Assembly: GCA_028622995.1 (NCBI GenBank)
Contig: JAJQJQ010000015.1
Coordinates: 186,001 to 250,000, forward strand
Length of the DNA: 64,000 bases
From: Panagrolaimus kolymaensis
Lineage: Eukaryota > Nematoda > Chromadorea > Rhabditida > Panagrolaimidae
Direction of reading: 5' to 3'
This document shows, one piece after another, positions 25,384 through 36,282 of this stretch (the first letter of the stretch is position 1; every line of letters starts with the position of its first letter). The position numbers were made by a program, and so were the translations under genes. The notes below the pieces were generated by a model. The model had not been told where the DNA came from, did not search any database, and saw only the letters and a program-made list of their open reading frames with translations.

Positions 25384-26396
25384 ATGTTTTTTGGTACTGC
25401 ACTCACTCATAATTCTGCTCATGAAATTATGATGGTAAGAAGTTTTTACTTTTGGTAATATAAAGTCTATTATATATTTTTAGCCTGAAATTCATTTCGC
25501 TGAAATTCGATGGTTCGTTTTTGAAAAAACTTTTATTTCTAAAGAACGCGGAGAATGCTTCTGTAGCCCAATCTTCAAATCTTTGACATTTCCTTCAGCT
25601 CTATGGTTTCTAAAAATTTATCCAAGAGGTTATGGAACTTCTTCGGGTGATGCCATGTCCGTGTATTTGTATTGCAATTCCCCTCAACGCCTCAATACTC
25701 GATATAAAATTTGCCTTCAAAATTTACGCGATTCTGAAGCTACTAAAAAATGTAAGCTTACCTTTTCATTGATGACATCCTAATTTCTTTAATTTTAGGT
25801 ACTATTTCCACGACTTTCCACAACACTCTTTCCAATAGTGGACGAAAACTTTTTCTCTTCCATCATTTAGCAATTGATGACGAAGAAGGATATCTCAATG
25901 ATGGAGCTTTCCTTTTTAATTGTGAAGTCGAATTTGAGCCTCTTCCAACTTTAACCCCAACAACCCCTTCATCATTTCTCTCACGTCTTCCATTTCGAAA
26001 TATCACAAATTCACCAAAAACTCAATTTGATTGCAATTTGATGGTTAAAAATACTCAAATTCCAGCATCCACAGCCATTTTATCACAGCATTCATCAATT
26101 TTTAAAGAACTTTTTAAAAATCAAATGTCTGATAATAAACTTTGGATTGATAATTTTGATCCAAAACTTGTTCAAAAGGTAATGAATTATTGCCATTATG
26201 AAAATTCTCAACTCGAAATCGGCGATGATGTTGAAGAATTGTTAATTTTTGCTGAGAAATATCGAATTAAAGGAATTACAGTAAGTTAACGCTTTCCTTA
26301 AAATAAATTTAAAAAAAAAACAAGTAAGCTGTTTTGTAGGTTTTATGCAGAAAAGCTCTCGAAAAATCAACATCACCAGTTACTTCAGAAAATTAA
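25384..26396 (+). CDS. MATH-BTB domain protein
   Basis: Four exons (25384-25434, 25484-25751, 25799-26280, 26340-26396) give 285 residues. Residues about 20-150 form a MATH (TRAF-like) fold: KERGECFCSPIF, WFLKIYPRGYG, MSVYLYC. A BTB domain follows (about 180-260): DCNLMVKNTQIPASTAILSQHSSIFKELF and LLIFAEKYRIKGIT. MATH-BTB proteins act as substrate adaptors for CUL3 ubiquitin ligases and are strongly expanded in nematodes. The start is the weakest point: ATG 25384 is the first in-frame Met after a stop, and an unseen upstream exon is possible. Confidence 0.82.
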
Positions 26397-26859
26397 AAAA
26401 AAAAATAAATATATTTTGTTCTTTCTTTGTATAATTTTTATTTTGTATTTGAAACATTTATTTATAAACTATTTTATATTTATGTTTATTCAAAGTTGCA
26501 TTTCAATTTGCAATAAATGAGTAAAATAAAAAAGAAAACTCTCAGACTATCATCATCACGTGTTTGTAACAAAAAAAGGATTCTCACGTTTTGTGATGAT
26601 TAAAATATTTGTGTATTTTCTGTTTTAACAAAAGCATCGTCTCATGGTAATATGACATTTCTCAACAATTTTTGTTGTTGTGTTGTTGTAAAGCATTCAA
26701 CCACAAGTTATTTTATAAGCCTCCTCCCATCATTTGAAAGTTATTAATATAAATACTTACATTTTTCTTTGCTTTAAAATAATCTTGTTAATTTGTTGTT
26801 AATACTTCAAGTGTTGTTAATTTTTTCCACCAAATCCTTTAGTAAATTAGCGCTCCACT
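26397..26859. other. Intergenic region between MATH-BTB and receptor genes
   Basis: Contains the MATH-BTB 3' flank (AATAAATATA just after the stop, and CAATAAATGAG near 26510) and the upstream region of the receptor. The acceptor-like TTAG at 26847-26850 lies ten bases before the receptor ATG. No coding sequence is seen. Confidence 0.5.
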
Positions 26860-28217
26860 ATGGTCGAAGATTTATCTGTAAGTTATCAACGCTTACCACA
26901 TACAGAAACAAAATTCATTCCATTTACAATAATGAATTTTTTTTAGTTTTATGAAACATATAAAGGTTATCGCGGAATCATAATTCATGAAACAATCCTT
27001 TGCACTGTTTTACGTATAATCCTACAAATTATTGGGCTTTTTGGTAATTTTACGGTAGCTTATATAACTTTAAAATACAAGTAAGATTTTTGTTTAGTTG
27101 TTTTTGAACTTTTCGAAACCATACTTCGATAAAAAAAAAATAAGCTGGTTTATTTTTTTTCGTAAATTAATTAAAGTAATTATAATTTTTTGTTTCAAGA
27201 AAATTGTTATTACCAAAAATAAAACTTCATGTTTCAGACATTTGCGAGGAACGTGTGGAATTTTGCTTTCATTATGCGCCATTTCGGATTCTCTTCATCA
27301 ACTCTCCCATGATTATTTTGGTTATTTAATGTTAACAGGAATCAATTTTACCAATTTAAAAACGTGTGTTTACATAAACATTCTACCAATAATTGGCTTA
27401 AATTCTGGAATGATGTTTACTCTTTTTATTGGGCTTGATCGACTTTTTAGTATTACTTTTCCTGTTTGGTAAGATTTATAAAACATTTGTATCGAAATCA
27501 AAATATCATTGGCAAACTTTCAGGCATCGAAGAGTAAATCGCATTTTGTACATCGGGTTTTACATTGTTATTGATGCAATTGTTTGTGGATATTTTACAA
27601 TTGCAAGTTTAGAAGAAGCTTTCAAAAATCCCGATTTGGATACCATTTGTTTAATATCAGATGCAATGCCAAATTATGTTGGAAATAATTGGTTTTTTCT
27701 TTGTTTAATAATGAGTCTTACCACAATGCTTTGTTATTTTGTTGTATGGATTACACTTAAAATGAAAGCAAGTGAGTAATTTTCCACAACAAAAAAAGTT
27801 GTCTCTTTGAAACTTTGAGGTTTTTATTTTCTTTAGCTACCGTATGTTCAACTCGACGAATGTTTAAATCGCTTTTTGCAATAACATTAGTTGTATTTTT
27901 TGGATGGATGATTAATGCTGCAGCTAATGTTCTTACAGCTTTCCTTCACGTCAATAAACTTAATTCATGGTTTATTGGATTTTATGTTGGAATTGTAATT
28001 AATATTGCATGCAGTTGCAGTTATTTTCTTCTTTATGCATTTAGGTAATATCTTTTGTTTTGTTGCCTTCAATAATTTAAAGAAATATATTTATAGCAAC
28101 GATTATCGTTATGCATTTCGTAAGGAATTCAATTTAATTGGGAAAAGATTTACTGGGCGATCCATATTTGATAAGGAAGCAGTCATAAAACCCATTACAA
28201 GAGTTTGGACTTCCTAA
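26860..28217 (+). CDS. Serpentine GPCR, srsx-like chemoreceptor
   Basis: Six exons (26860-26877, 26947-27080, 27238-27468, 27524-27771, 27837-28044, 28097-28217) give 319 residues with seven hydrophobic helices. TM1 is TVLRIILQIIGLFGNFTVAYI with its conserved GN; CGILLSLCAISDSLHQL is TM2. TM3 ends FIGLDRLFSITFP, a DRY-like DRL. TM6 and TM7 follow the RRMFKS loop. The short intracellular tail ends TRVWTS. This layout matches the nematode srsx class of rhodopsin-like receptors, presumed chemosensory. The first coding exon is only 18 nt. Ligand unknown. Confidence 0.87.
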
Positions 28218-28795
28218 AATACCAATTAACTCCCAGAATAGACACCGAAGATTCAAGTCATTCAAGCGTGTGAACAAATAAGGAAGTTTATAGTCTTTTA
28301 AAATGACGCAATTACATGACAAAATTGAAGGCTCAAGATAAAATTATTAAAAGTCCAAATTTAAAGACAAACATTTTTTATTGTCGGAAAAAAAGAAAAC
28401 AATAATCTCTTCATTTTAAAAATGTATTAAGTAAAGTAATAAATAATAAATAAAGAGCAAAGATTGTTTTATAACCTTGTATTATTTATAACAAAACGAC
28501 TGTTAAAAAAATCTGTATCAAAAATCAAATACAAACGCATTTAAAAGCAGTCGGAGCTGATATGGAGAAAAAAATGTTTTTTTATTGTTTACGAGAGAAT
28601 TACGGTGGTGGGAAAGACTCAAAGAAAAATGCCTACTCGCTGCATTTCATTTTTCGCTTCCGCTCACTCGCATCAATTTTTGCATGAAAATAATAAAAAA
28701 TTAATTTTTCAAAAACGCTTACCTCAGTTTCAAAAACTTCAAACTTTCCTTTTTTTTCATCTTTGAATAACGTCGCTCTTTTTTGTTAATCAAAT
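28218..28795. other. Intergenic region upstream of the RMDN gene
   Basis: AT-rich, with an AATAAATAAAGAG cluster near 28440-28455 probably ending the receptor transcript. A motif CACTCGC at 28665-28671 lies about 125 nt before the next ATG and recurs upstream of the gene at 31239. No coding exon is seen. Confidence 0.45.
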
Positions 28796-29699
28796 ATGTC
28801 TGAATTGGTATATATTTTATTTTATTTTTTTCATCTTTGATGTTCAAATTTTTTAGAACTTTGATGACATTGATCTCTTGCTTGAAGAATATGATGGTCC
28901 AGAAGCTTATCAATCATTACTTGCTCTCAAAGATGATTCAAATAAAGATCATGTTGGATTGAATTGGCGTATCGCTCAAGCATGTTACATCCTTGCAAAT
29001 TGCAGCAAAGAAGAAGAACAACGTCGTGCTTTTCTTCTTGAAGGTTTGTTGTATTTACTAGCTTTTGTATAAACTTACCTCAATTTTTTAGGTTATGAAC
29101 ATATTCGTCGTGCATATGAAAAAGCTCCAACTGATAAAGATGTTCTTCAATGGGCGCCTATAGTTACTGGTAAAGTCAAATTTGAATTGGGTTGTTATTA
29201 AGTTTAAAAACATATAATTTTAGGTTCACTTTCTGAAAACGCAAATGGTAACAAAGAACGGATTCAATATGGTCATGAATTCAAGAAATACATTGATGAA
29301 GCCATTGCTCAACTTGATCCTGATTTTGCTATGTATCATATGCGTGGAAGATTCCGTTATGAAGTTGCATCTCTTTCCATCATCGAACGTGGTATCGCTT
29401 CCGTCTTCTTTGGTTCTCCTCCTTCAGCAACTTTGGAAGAAGCTTTGGAAGATCTTTTGAAAGCTGAAGAAATGGATTCTGGTGCAATTGATAACTTGCT
29501 TTTCCTTGGTAAAACATATCAAGCTCTTGGAAACGTTGAACAAGCTCGTCATTGGTTCCGTGAAGCTGCTGGAAAAGAAGGAATCGACTTCGTCGATAGC
29601 GAACAAATTGAAGAAGCTCGTAAACTTTTAGCTGAATTGCCTGAACCTCGACCAGCTGATATTCAAGAAGGTGAATGTGATACTGCAGAAGAAATCTAA
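28796..29699 (+). CDS. RMDN family protein (regulator of microtubule dynamics)
   Basis: Four exons (28796-28807, 28857-29043, 29092-29169, 29224-29699) give 250 residues. The first coding exon is just 12 nt (MSEL). Tetratricopeptide-like helices run through the protein: IAQACYILANCSKEEE, EHIRRAYEKAP and LFLGKTYQALGNVEQARHWFREA. The block MYHMRGRFRYEVASLS...FFGSPPSATLEEALEDLLKAEEM is the RMDN/RMD-1 signature. Codon use is noticeably less AT-biased than its neighbours, suggesting high expression. Family members associate with microtubules, and vertebrate forms also with mitochondria and ER. This copy has no membrane segment, so it is probably cytosolic like C. elegans RMD-1. Confidence 0.9.
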
Positions 29700-30212
29700 T
29701 TTAACTTGTAGGCACACCAATTTAACTTGTATTTGAATGTATTTTTATTATTATTTATTCTTTGTAATTCCATGAAAATAAAGCTAATTTTATGAAATAT
29801 ATGTGTAATTTCCTTTTTTGTATTCTTTGTCTTAAATTATTTGATACTTAAGCATCTCCTTTATCGCATTGGACTTTTTTTTTATAACAAAAGCATTTTG
29901 GTTGAAACGTTTTCAATCAATAGTATCATTAGTAATTTACAAGAGCATCCATGTTTTTAGCAAGCTCAACCATCAAATCACGTTTATCCGTAAAAATTTT
30001 AATATTTTTTGATAGCAAAATACTTTGAAATTTTAAATGTGCTCCATTAACAAAAATGAGTTATTGTATGCACAGGTATTTAGCACAAATTTGCATAAAA
30101 TTTGATTTTATTTACTGCGTTTTAAAGTGATAGCATCTTTCGTTCGTTGTCACTTTATCACTTTTGCTCAAAAGTAAATTCGTGTTGCTGTTTTTACGAA
30201 GATTACGAAAAC
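29700..30212. other. Intergenic region
   Basis: Holds the RMDN 3' flank (AAAATAAAGC about 75 nt after the stop) and upstream sequence of the small proline-rich gene. Nothing else identifiable. Confidence 0.5.
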
Positions 30213-30863
30213 ATGGCTGATTTATACGTAAGTTTACATTAATTTTCTTTTCTTTTTTTCAAATACATTTACCTCTTCGTTTTTTAGGAACCATTAGCTC
30301 CGTAAGTATCTTTGGATGTTTTGCTGTAAATTAAACCGTTTCCATAAAGAAATATTATTCACAGATATTTCTTCGTTGGGAATAGCTTTCATGTTTCTCA
30401 AGATGTAAATAAAACTCAACACTTTTTTTAGATTGAATGCAGGATTGGCACCTCCTCCACCTCCTACAGGTGCTCCTCCTGCTCCACTTCCTCCTCCACC
30501 AACCGCAGGAAATCAACAAGGAATGAATAGTAAAAATGGTAAACCAGAAAGTTTAAAACCAAATGGAACAACCGTAATGAGTACAGTAGGAGGTGCTTCA
30601 GAATTTGGTGATGGAGCTCAATCAGCATATACTTATCAACCTGAAGTTTCTCAACAAAAAAATGTTAAAAAAGAAGGCTCAGGTACGATTTTCGGTTTTT
30701 GCTCATTGAAATTTTATGTTTTTAATTTTTAGCCGAAAGAAAACGTTCTGGATGTGCGATCGCTACAATGGCTATTACAGGTGTACTTGGAATTCTCTCA
30801 ACTTTAGTTTCTCTTGGGGCTGGTTTTATGGTAATTGCACATTTCGCTGGCATGGATTTGTGA
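30213..30863 (+). CDS. Small proline-rich protein with one C-terminal membrane segment
   Basis: Four exons (30213-30227, 30288-30301, 30432-30682, 30733-30863) give 136 residues. The first two coding exons are 15 and 14 nt. Residues about 10-35 are a proline run (APPPPPTGAPPAPLPPPPT), followed by a polar Gln/Gly/Ser stretch. Residues about 105-130 form a hydrophobic helix (IATMAITGVLGILSTLVSLG...VIAHFAG), preceded by basic ERKRSG and ending three residues later. That is the arrangement of a tail-anchored or small type II/III membrane protein with a cytosolic proline-rich head that could bind SH3, WW or EVH1 domains. The family is not recognised. Confidence 0.75.
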
Positions 30864-31238
30864 ATTAAAATGTTTATGTTGATCTCTTTGAATAAACTTT
30901 GAATATACCTTTACTTTTTACTTACAAATTTCTGATGGTCATCATTTTGTTTATGTGTGTAATTTTCTTCATATGTCATCAAAAATTTCTTTTTTTAATT
31001 TCGCGGTTTTTATTAAAAACTACAGCAGCACATATATGTTTTCGCTGCTTCACTCGCGAGTCACAAGTTGTGACTCACAACCAACCCTTTGCGAAAAGGT
31101 CCACTCGCGCATTTTTGCGTTTTCAAATTAGCTGTTATTCATTCATTCCTTTTGTTTTTGTTTTATCTCCTTTCAATTTGATCGTTCATACTTCGAAAGA
31201 TTTACTAACCTTTTATCTTGATTCCATTATTATTAACA
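30864..31238. promoter_or_regulatory. Upstream region with overlapping palindromes and AP-1-like site
   Basis: Two palindromes overlap here: ACTCGCGAGT at 31052-31061 and GAGTCACAAGTTGTGACTC at 31058-31076. The second contains a full TGACTCA (31071-31077), the AP-1/bZIP consensus. CACTCGC occurs at 31051-31057 and again at 31102-31108. All lie 130-190 nt before the next ATG, so they are good candidates for promoter elements of that gene (inference). Confidence 0.4.
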
Positions 31239-32485
31239 ATGGCAGGAGTCATCTCAAAAATTACTAGATGGGTCCAAGATGTTCGAAATTTCTTTTTAAT
31301 GTTCTTGAATCGCCTTCAATCGATGGTTCTTCGTAATCAAAAGAGGTAATCGCTTGCTTTTTTTTAAATCTTTTATTAATTGTTAGCTTTAGCAATGAAG
31401 CTGCAATCAAACTTTTCTGGATGGAAGATCGTCGAATCAAAATTTGTGAAGAAATTTTTGCTGTTGATTTGGAAATCCTCAATTATATTCAGCGTTCTCA
31501 TCCAAAATATTTTGGTATGTTTTTCATTTTTAATACTACCTACATTAATGGCTATCATCATATTTAGATGAAAAACTTCAAAAATTTGTTCAAGAAAAAG
31601 AAAATTTGATTGGATCATGGCGAAATCCAAAGCTTCCTGAAAAGTTGTAAGTTTTTCTTTATCTTTTTATAAACTTAGCTTAATCACGAATATTGCAGAG
31701 AAGACTTATCAACAGATCCTGAACGTCGTCGTCAACTTTGTGTTCAACGAGCTGAACGTTGTAAACAACTTTATGACTCTCTTGTTGGATTTAAGAAACT
31801 TTATAAAGAAGCTATCAAAGAAGTTGGCGATGTTGTGTAAGTCCTTTTCATACATGCTATTTTTTATAAATCATAGATTTTCAGAACCTATGATCAGAAG
31901 CTTCATTTTACTAAGCCATTCTCTCTTTTTGATCCAACATGTACTTGCTGCTTCTTAGAACTCAAATTTCATTTGCCTCAACTTCAAACTTCTTATGAAT
32001 ACGACGATGAATTGGCTGAAGAAAATAATGAAAATGCTCCATTGCTTGCTACGGATCAACCTGTAACAACTAAAGAACCATCTGAATATGAACAATTGGT
32101 TTCTCCTCGAAGCCAATGCTCTGTTACATCTCGTGATACCTTTATCTCAAGCAACGTCGCGCTTGATGGTGAAACTTCGGATGTTGATGTTTTCCATACC
32201 ATTCCTTCTGGTACTATGTCTGTATCTACTCTTGATCATGAAAATGGACTTGTCGGAAGTGATTCCAGTGATGAAACTTGTAATGCTGAAGATGCTTCAA
32301 AACACTCTGCATCATCATTATCTTCTGCCATTGAAGGTTCTCCTGGATCAAATTCAAGTAGTGAAGAAGCTGTCAAAGATTCTGATAGTGAAGACCAATA
32401 CATTAGCGATACTAAGGAAAACGCTTCTCTTGAAGATGATACTTCTGTTAAATCCAGCAATGTTATGACTATTTTTCGTGACTGA
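31239..32485 (+). CDS. Uncharacterised 350-residue protein
   Basis: Five exons (31239-31345, 31387-31514, 31568-31646, 31699-31836, 31885-32485). The N-terminal third is helical and amphipathic (WVQDVRNFFLMFLNRL..., WMEDRRIKICEEIFAVDLEIL), with a charged helix-rich middle (ERCKQLYDSLVGFKKLYKEAIKE). A cysteine cluster TCTCC occurs at about residue 180 in a hydrophobic context. The last 150 residues are acidic, serine-rich low-complexity sequence (GSPGSNSSSEEAVKDSDSED). There is no signal peptide or long membrane helix. Codon use resembles the neighbouring well-expressed genes. I do not recognise a family. The cysteine cluster could be a lipidation site, which is speculative. Confidence 0.78.
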
Positions 32486-32925
32486 ATGCATCTGTGAAAT
32501 ATTGCCTTTTATTTGGTCTCAATTTTCTTAACTTTGTGATTTTTGTGATATTTTTTATACTTGTATATTTTGATTATGTATTTTTGGAAAAATAAATTGT
32601 ATTTTAACCTATGTTTTTTGTTTATTTTGAAGAAGGGAGTTCTTTGACAACGAAGTGCAATACAGTCATCTTTTATTAAATACATGTTATCATCTTTCGT
32701 GTATTTGTTTGTTAAGTTTATTTTTTAAAAACAATGTCCAAACAACGTGCTAGTTTTTTTAAATACCAATAAAAAGCAAAATGCTTGAAGCATTTATTAT
32801 ATAAAAAAAAATTTATCATCAAAATTTTGAGTCATTAGTATTTGAAGAAAAAAGAAAATGTTTCATTGCTTCTGAAAAAAAAATTGTTATTGGAAACATT
32901 GCAACAACGACAACGAAAAAAAGTT
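32486..32925. other. Intergenic region
   Basis: Holds a 3' flank with AAATAAATTG near 32590 and the upstream region of the DB-module gene. An in-frame open stretch precedes the chosen ATG at 32926 but begins without an ATG and would bury the signal peptide, so it was not included. Confidence 0.5.
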
Positions 32926-33780
32926 ATGAAAAGTGTTTTTATTATTGGAATATTTTTTGTCTTTATTCGTTTTACTGCTTCACTTAGCGAGCAACAATGG
33001 ACATCCAAAGTTCAGCAAAGATTAAATGAGATTAGGAAACAGAAAGAAATGGAACTGAATGAATGTTGTAAATCAAACGAAATTGGAAGCGAATGCGATA
33101 AAATTTGTAGCTATGATATTTATGAAAATCCATACGAGGTAATATTGTGAGTAAAAAATTTGACATTCAATAAGTTTATAGTATTTTAGTCTTTAAAAAC
33201 TTTAAACCCCGGATGGTTTCTCATCCATCATTTTTTACCTGGGAAATGTTACCTCTCTAAGCTTGATCATTTAATTCCCTGCTCGATTAAGGCAGAAAAT
33301 TCTGTGAAATGTTGCAAAAATATGTCAAAAGTCGTGGAATTGTTAAAAACTTTTCCTGAATTAAATGGTTTTATGAAATTAATTCCAAGCGATGATAATG
33401 TTTCGCAAGAACCAGAATTTTGTCAACCAATTTGCCAAGGAAAACCTTTTGAAATAACATTGAGAAGATTTTTTTCATGTTCTTCGACACTCAAAGCCGC
33501 CATGGCATGTTTTCTTTATGAAAATGTTGATAATGTTGTCAAAGAATTATCAAATGGTATATCGATTGAAACTGTAAAAAAAGCTTATGATTACATTCAA
33601 ATTTATGGAGCGCCTGATACTCTAGAAAAAGCAAAAGAAATGGCCAAAAGTCTTGGGCAAGAAACGATTAAAGCATTGAGTGAGAATTCTGATATTTTAG
33701 CTGAAGGTCTTCGAAACAATGGAGTAACCGAATCCAAAATTATTGAAATTCAAAAACAACTTGCGTCAATCGTGAACTAA
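32926..33780 (+). CDS. Secreted DB-module protein
   Basis: Two exons (32926-33138, 33190-33780) give 267 residues. A signal peptide (SVFIIGIFFVFIRFTASLS) precedes a cysteine-rich region with the spacing of the nematode DB domain. It reads CC-x8-C-x3-CSYDIY, then C-x9-IPC, KCCKN, FCQPICQG, and finally a FFSCSSTLKAAMACF block. Ten or more cysteines should pair in the extracellular space. DB-module proteins are a nematode-enriched secreted or cell-surface family of largely unknown function. The C-terminal 90 residues are helical, cysteine-free and lysine/glutamate-rich. The start at ATG 32926 is chosen because it puts the signal peptide at the N-terminus. Confidence 0.83.
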
Positions 33781-33922
33781 CAATAACGTGAATGAGTTGT
33801 AATTAAAAAATAAACTTATTGAATAAAAAAAACATTTATACTCAAAGACAATGAAACAATTAATACCCAAAAAAAATTACAAAATGCATAATAAATATCA
33901 AACGTAAACAACGAGATTTGAA

Positions 33923-35308
33923 TTATTTTCCTTTCTTGGGAGGTGCTTTCTTAGCTTTGGCTGCAGCAGTTTTTGCTTTCTTGACAGTTGCATTTTTATC
34001 TTCCTCTGCTTTTCGTTTAACAGCGGTTGGTTCTGTAGATTTGTGACCAGATGTTTGGAAAAACATATCAATTCTGCCTTGAGTTGCTGTTTTGCGTCCC
34101 TTATGAAGTCTTTGCAAGGCACTTTTAATTCTTTCTTCGCTAAAAACAATGTCATGATTATAATGATTCGATAATTTTCACTTACCTAAAAGCTTTTTCT
34201 TTACATAAAAATTCAATAAGACCTTCTTCATCGGGATCAGACCATTTGAGTTCGAGTTCATCACCTTTAGTAACTTCAGGATTGAGGAAAAGATCACGAG
34301 CAGCAGCAAATTGCCAATCTTCTGGAGGAGGATATTTCTAAAAATCGAAAAAGATATTATTAATAATGCGAATGATAAGTTTGAAAAAATGGATATCGCA
34401 CGTACTTCTTGATCTAAGTTTTCTAAAACAGCTTCAATAGATCCATGAGTTGTTAAAAGTTCATAAGCCTTTTTAGGACCGACGCCTCTAATTGATGGAC
34501 AGTAATCGCAGCCAAGCAAAATGCACATATCAATAAATTGTTCATTAGTAAAACCTAAATCCCTGAGAATTCTTTCAAGGTTAAATTCCTATAAAAAAAC
34601 TTATCAAACTAAATGAAAAAAAAAAGCCAATAACAAACCTTAATAGGCATTTTCTTAGCTTCACTAAAAGTCAAATGACGAACAAGAACTTTTGAACCAA
34701 ACGTGAGAGCATCCATATCTTCTGTTGCGGTGGCGAAAACTTTGCCAGATTTAACGAGCTCAGCACACTGAGCTTCTGCCTCACATGGTGCTTCGACAAC
34801 AGGAACACCCATAAGCTTCAAAAGTCGCTTTGCTTCATCATTTTGTTGTTTCGTAACTTTAACAAGACGTCGATTGAATTTATCGATAGCTTCCATATCG
34901 CCTTTTTCAACAGCTTCAGTCAATTGTTTTTCAGTTTCAGCACGACGTTCACTACGTTTTTCCAATTCACCTGCTTTCAAAGTTGGAGGTTTACCATCAA
35001 AAACAAAGGCAGGCTTGATTCCATTTTCCATGATTCGAATGGTGCGATAAAACATTCCATTTAAGTGGCTAAAAAAATAAATAGATGATATAGTCTCTCA
35101 AAAAAATAAATAAAAAATAATACCTGGTAGTTTCACCACTGTCATCTTGTAAATTCATACCATCTTGTCGAATAGCAATCAAAAATTGATATAAACTCAT
35201 GGAAGCATCAATTGCAATTTTTCGACCAAAATAAGCTTTAATTTCATTGAGTTTGATAGAACCAGGTGAATGATCACCAATAACTTTAGAAAGATCTTTA
35301 ATTCCCAT
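33923..35308 (-). CDS. FEN1: Flap endonuclease 1
   Basis: Five exons (35124-35308, 34639-35068, 34406-34588, 34186-34337, 33923-34139) give 388 residues (human 380). The N domain begins [12 protein letters not shown]. Metal ligands are all present: D34 in IAIDASMS, D in FVFDGKPP, two glutamates in [10 protein letters not shown], two aspartates in ATEDMDAL and D in [10 protein letters not shown]. The helix-hairpin-helix [14 protein letters not shown] binds DNA. Near the C-terminus TQGRIDMFF is a PCNA-interacting PIP box, followed by a lysine-rich nuclear tail ending APPKKGK. It removes 5' flaps during Okazaki fragment maturation and base-excision repair. It is divergent from SOSS-B. Confidence 0.98.
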
Positions 35309-35629
35309 ATTGATTTATCAACAAACAATTAGAAAGTTAGGATAAAAATAAAGGAAAAGAGAAGAAGAATTTCTAAAATAAAAAGCAAAACAAATAAGTT
35401 TTGGAAAACGCGCGAAAATGTTCCGTTTTTATTTGTTGAAACAAAACCATTATTTGGCAAAATGTCTTTCGTAAAGAATTTTGTTTTTTTATATGTATCT
35501 ATGAGATCGCTTGCTTACGTTTTTTTGGAGATAAAGTTCTTTCGGGTGATTGAATTAGAAAACTATCATTGAATTCTTATTTATTTATTTTTGCTTTCAT
35601 TAAGGATTGATTTATTTTAAACCTCTATA
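35309..35629. promoter_or_regulatory. Shared divergent promoter of FEN1 and SOSS-B
   Basis: 321 nt separate the ATGs of two DNA-repair genes read in opposite directions, so co-regulation is plausible (inference). The region includes GC-richer GGAAAACGCGCGAAAATG around 35401-35418; GCGCGAAA resembles an E2F site (TTTSGCGC), as expected for replication genes. Confidence 0.45.
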
Positions 35630-36137
35630 ATGGCAATGACATCTTATACAAAAATTATTGATTTAAAATATGGAGCTAAAAATCTCAATCTTCAAGTGAT
35701 TGTATTAGATCTAAGTAGGCTTGAACCACATAGTCTTTCTTTTTTAAATGAAAATAAATATACATATTTCAGGCCCAATTCGTCGAACCGCAAACACCAA
35801 TGAAGTTAGAACAATTGTCGTTGGAGATTATACAGGAGTAATTAATTTCTCTGTATGGAATGAATATTGTCATTTGATTAAGATAATGGATATCATTCGA
35901 ATTAAGGGTGCTGTAGTAAATGCTCATAAGCGATCCCTCAATTTATCTATAAGTAAATTAGGAGATATTGTAAAAGTGGGAGAATTTAATATGGCTGCAA
36001 ATGAATCTGTAAACTTGAGTTCTGAAGGATATTTGCCTTCAGATGTATGGGATAAAATTCAAGCAGAAGAAGATAATCGCCGACAAACATTAAGTAATGG
36101 AACCAATGGAAGAAATGCTATAAATCCCCAAGAATAA
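35630..36137 (+). CDS. NABP: SOSS complex subunit B (single-stranded DNA-binding OB-fold protein)
   Basis: Two exons (35630-35714, 35773-36137) give 149 residues. The OB-fold occupies most of the protein: KNLNLQVIVLDLS, NEVRTIVVGDYTGVINFSVWNE, IIRIKGAVVNAHKRSLNLSISKLGDIVKVGEF. The VWNE block and the KVGEF end match hSSB1/NABP proteins, which coat single-stranded DNA at breaks as part of the SOSS complex. The C-terminus is short and polar. A second Met at 35636 is an alternative start. It faces RPC7 (146 nt between stops) and is divergent from FEN1. Confidence 0.88.
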
Positions 36138-36282
36138 AACCTAACATCTTATGTACAAATTTATTTTTAATATATTGGAAATTTTTTATTTTGCATGTTT
36201 ATTTAAAATTTTTGAAAGAAAAACAAAGAAAAATTTTCAAAATCAACAAAGTTTTATAATTGGCTGCTTCTTTGGTTACTCG

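Noticed and set aside
32842..32925. N-terminal extension of the DB-module protein
   Set aside because: Opens at a TTG and would place the signal peptide about 28 residues in.
35502..35509. TGAGATCG, the seed of the bantam/mir-58 microRNA family
   Set aside because: Only the 8-mer matches and no hairpin partner lies nearby.
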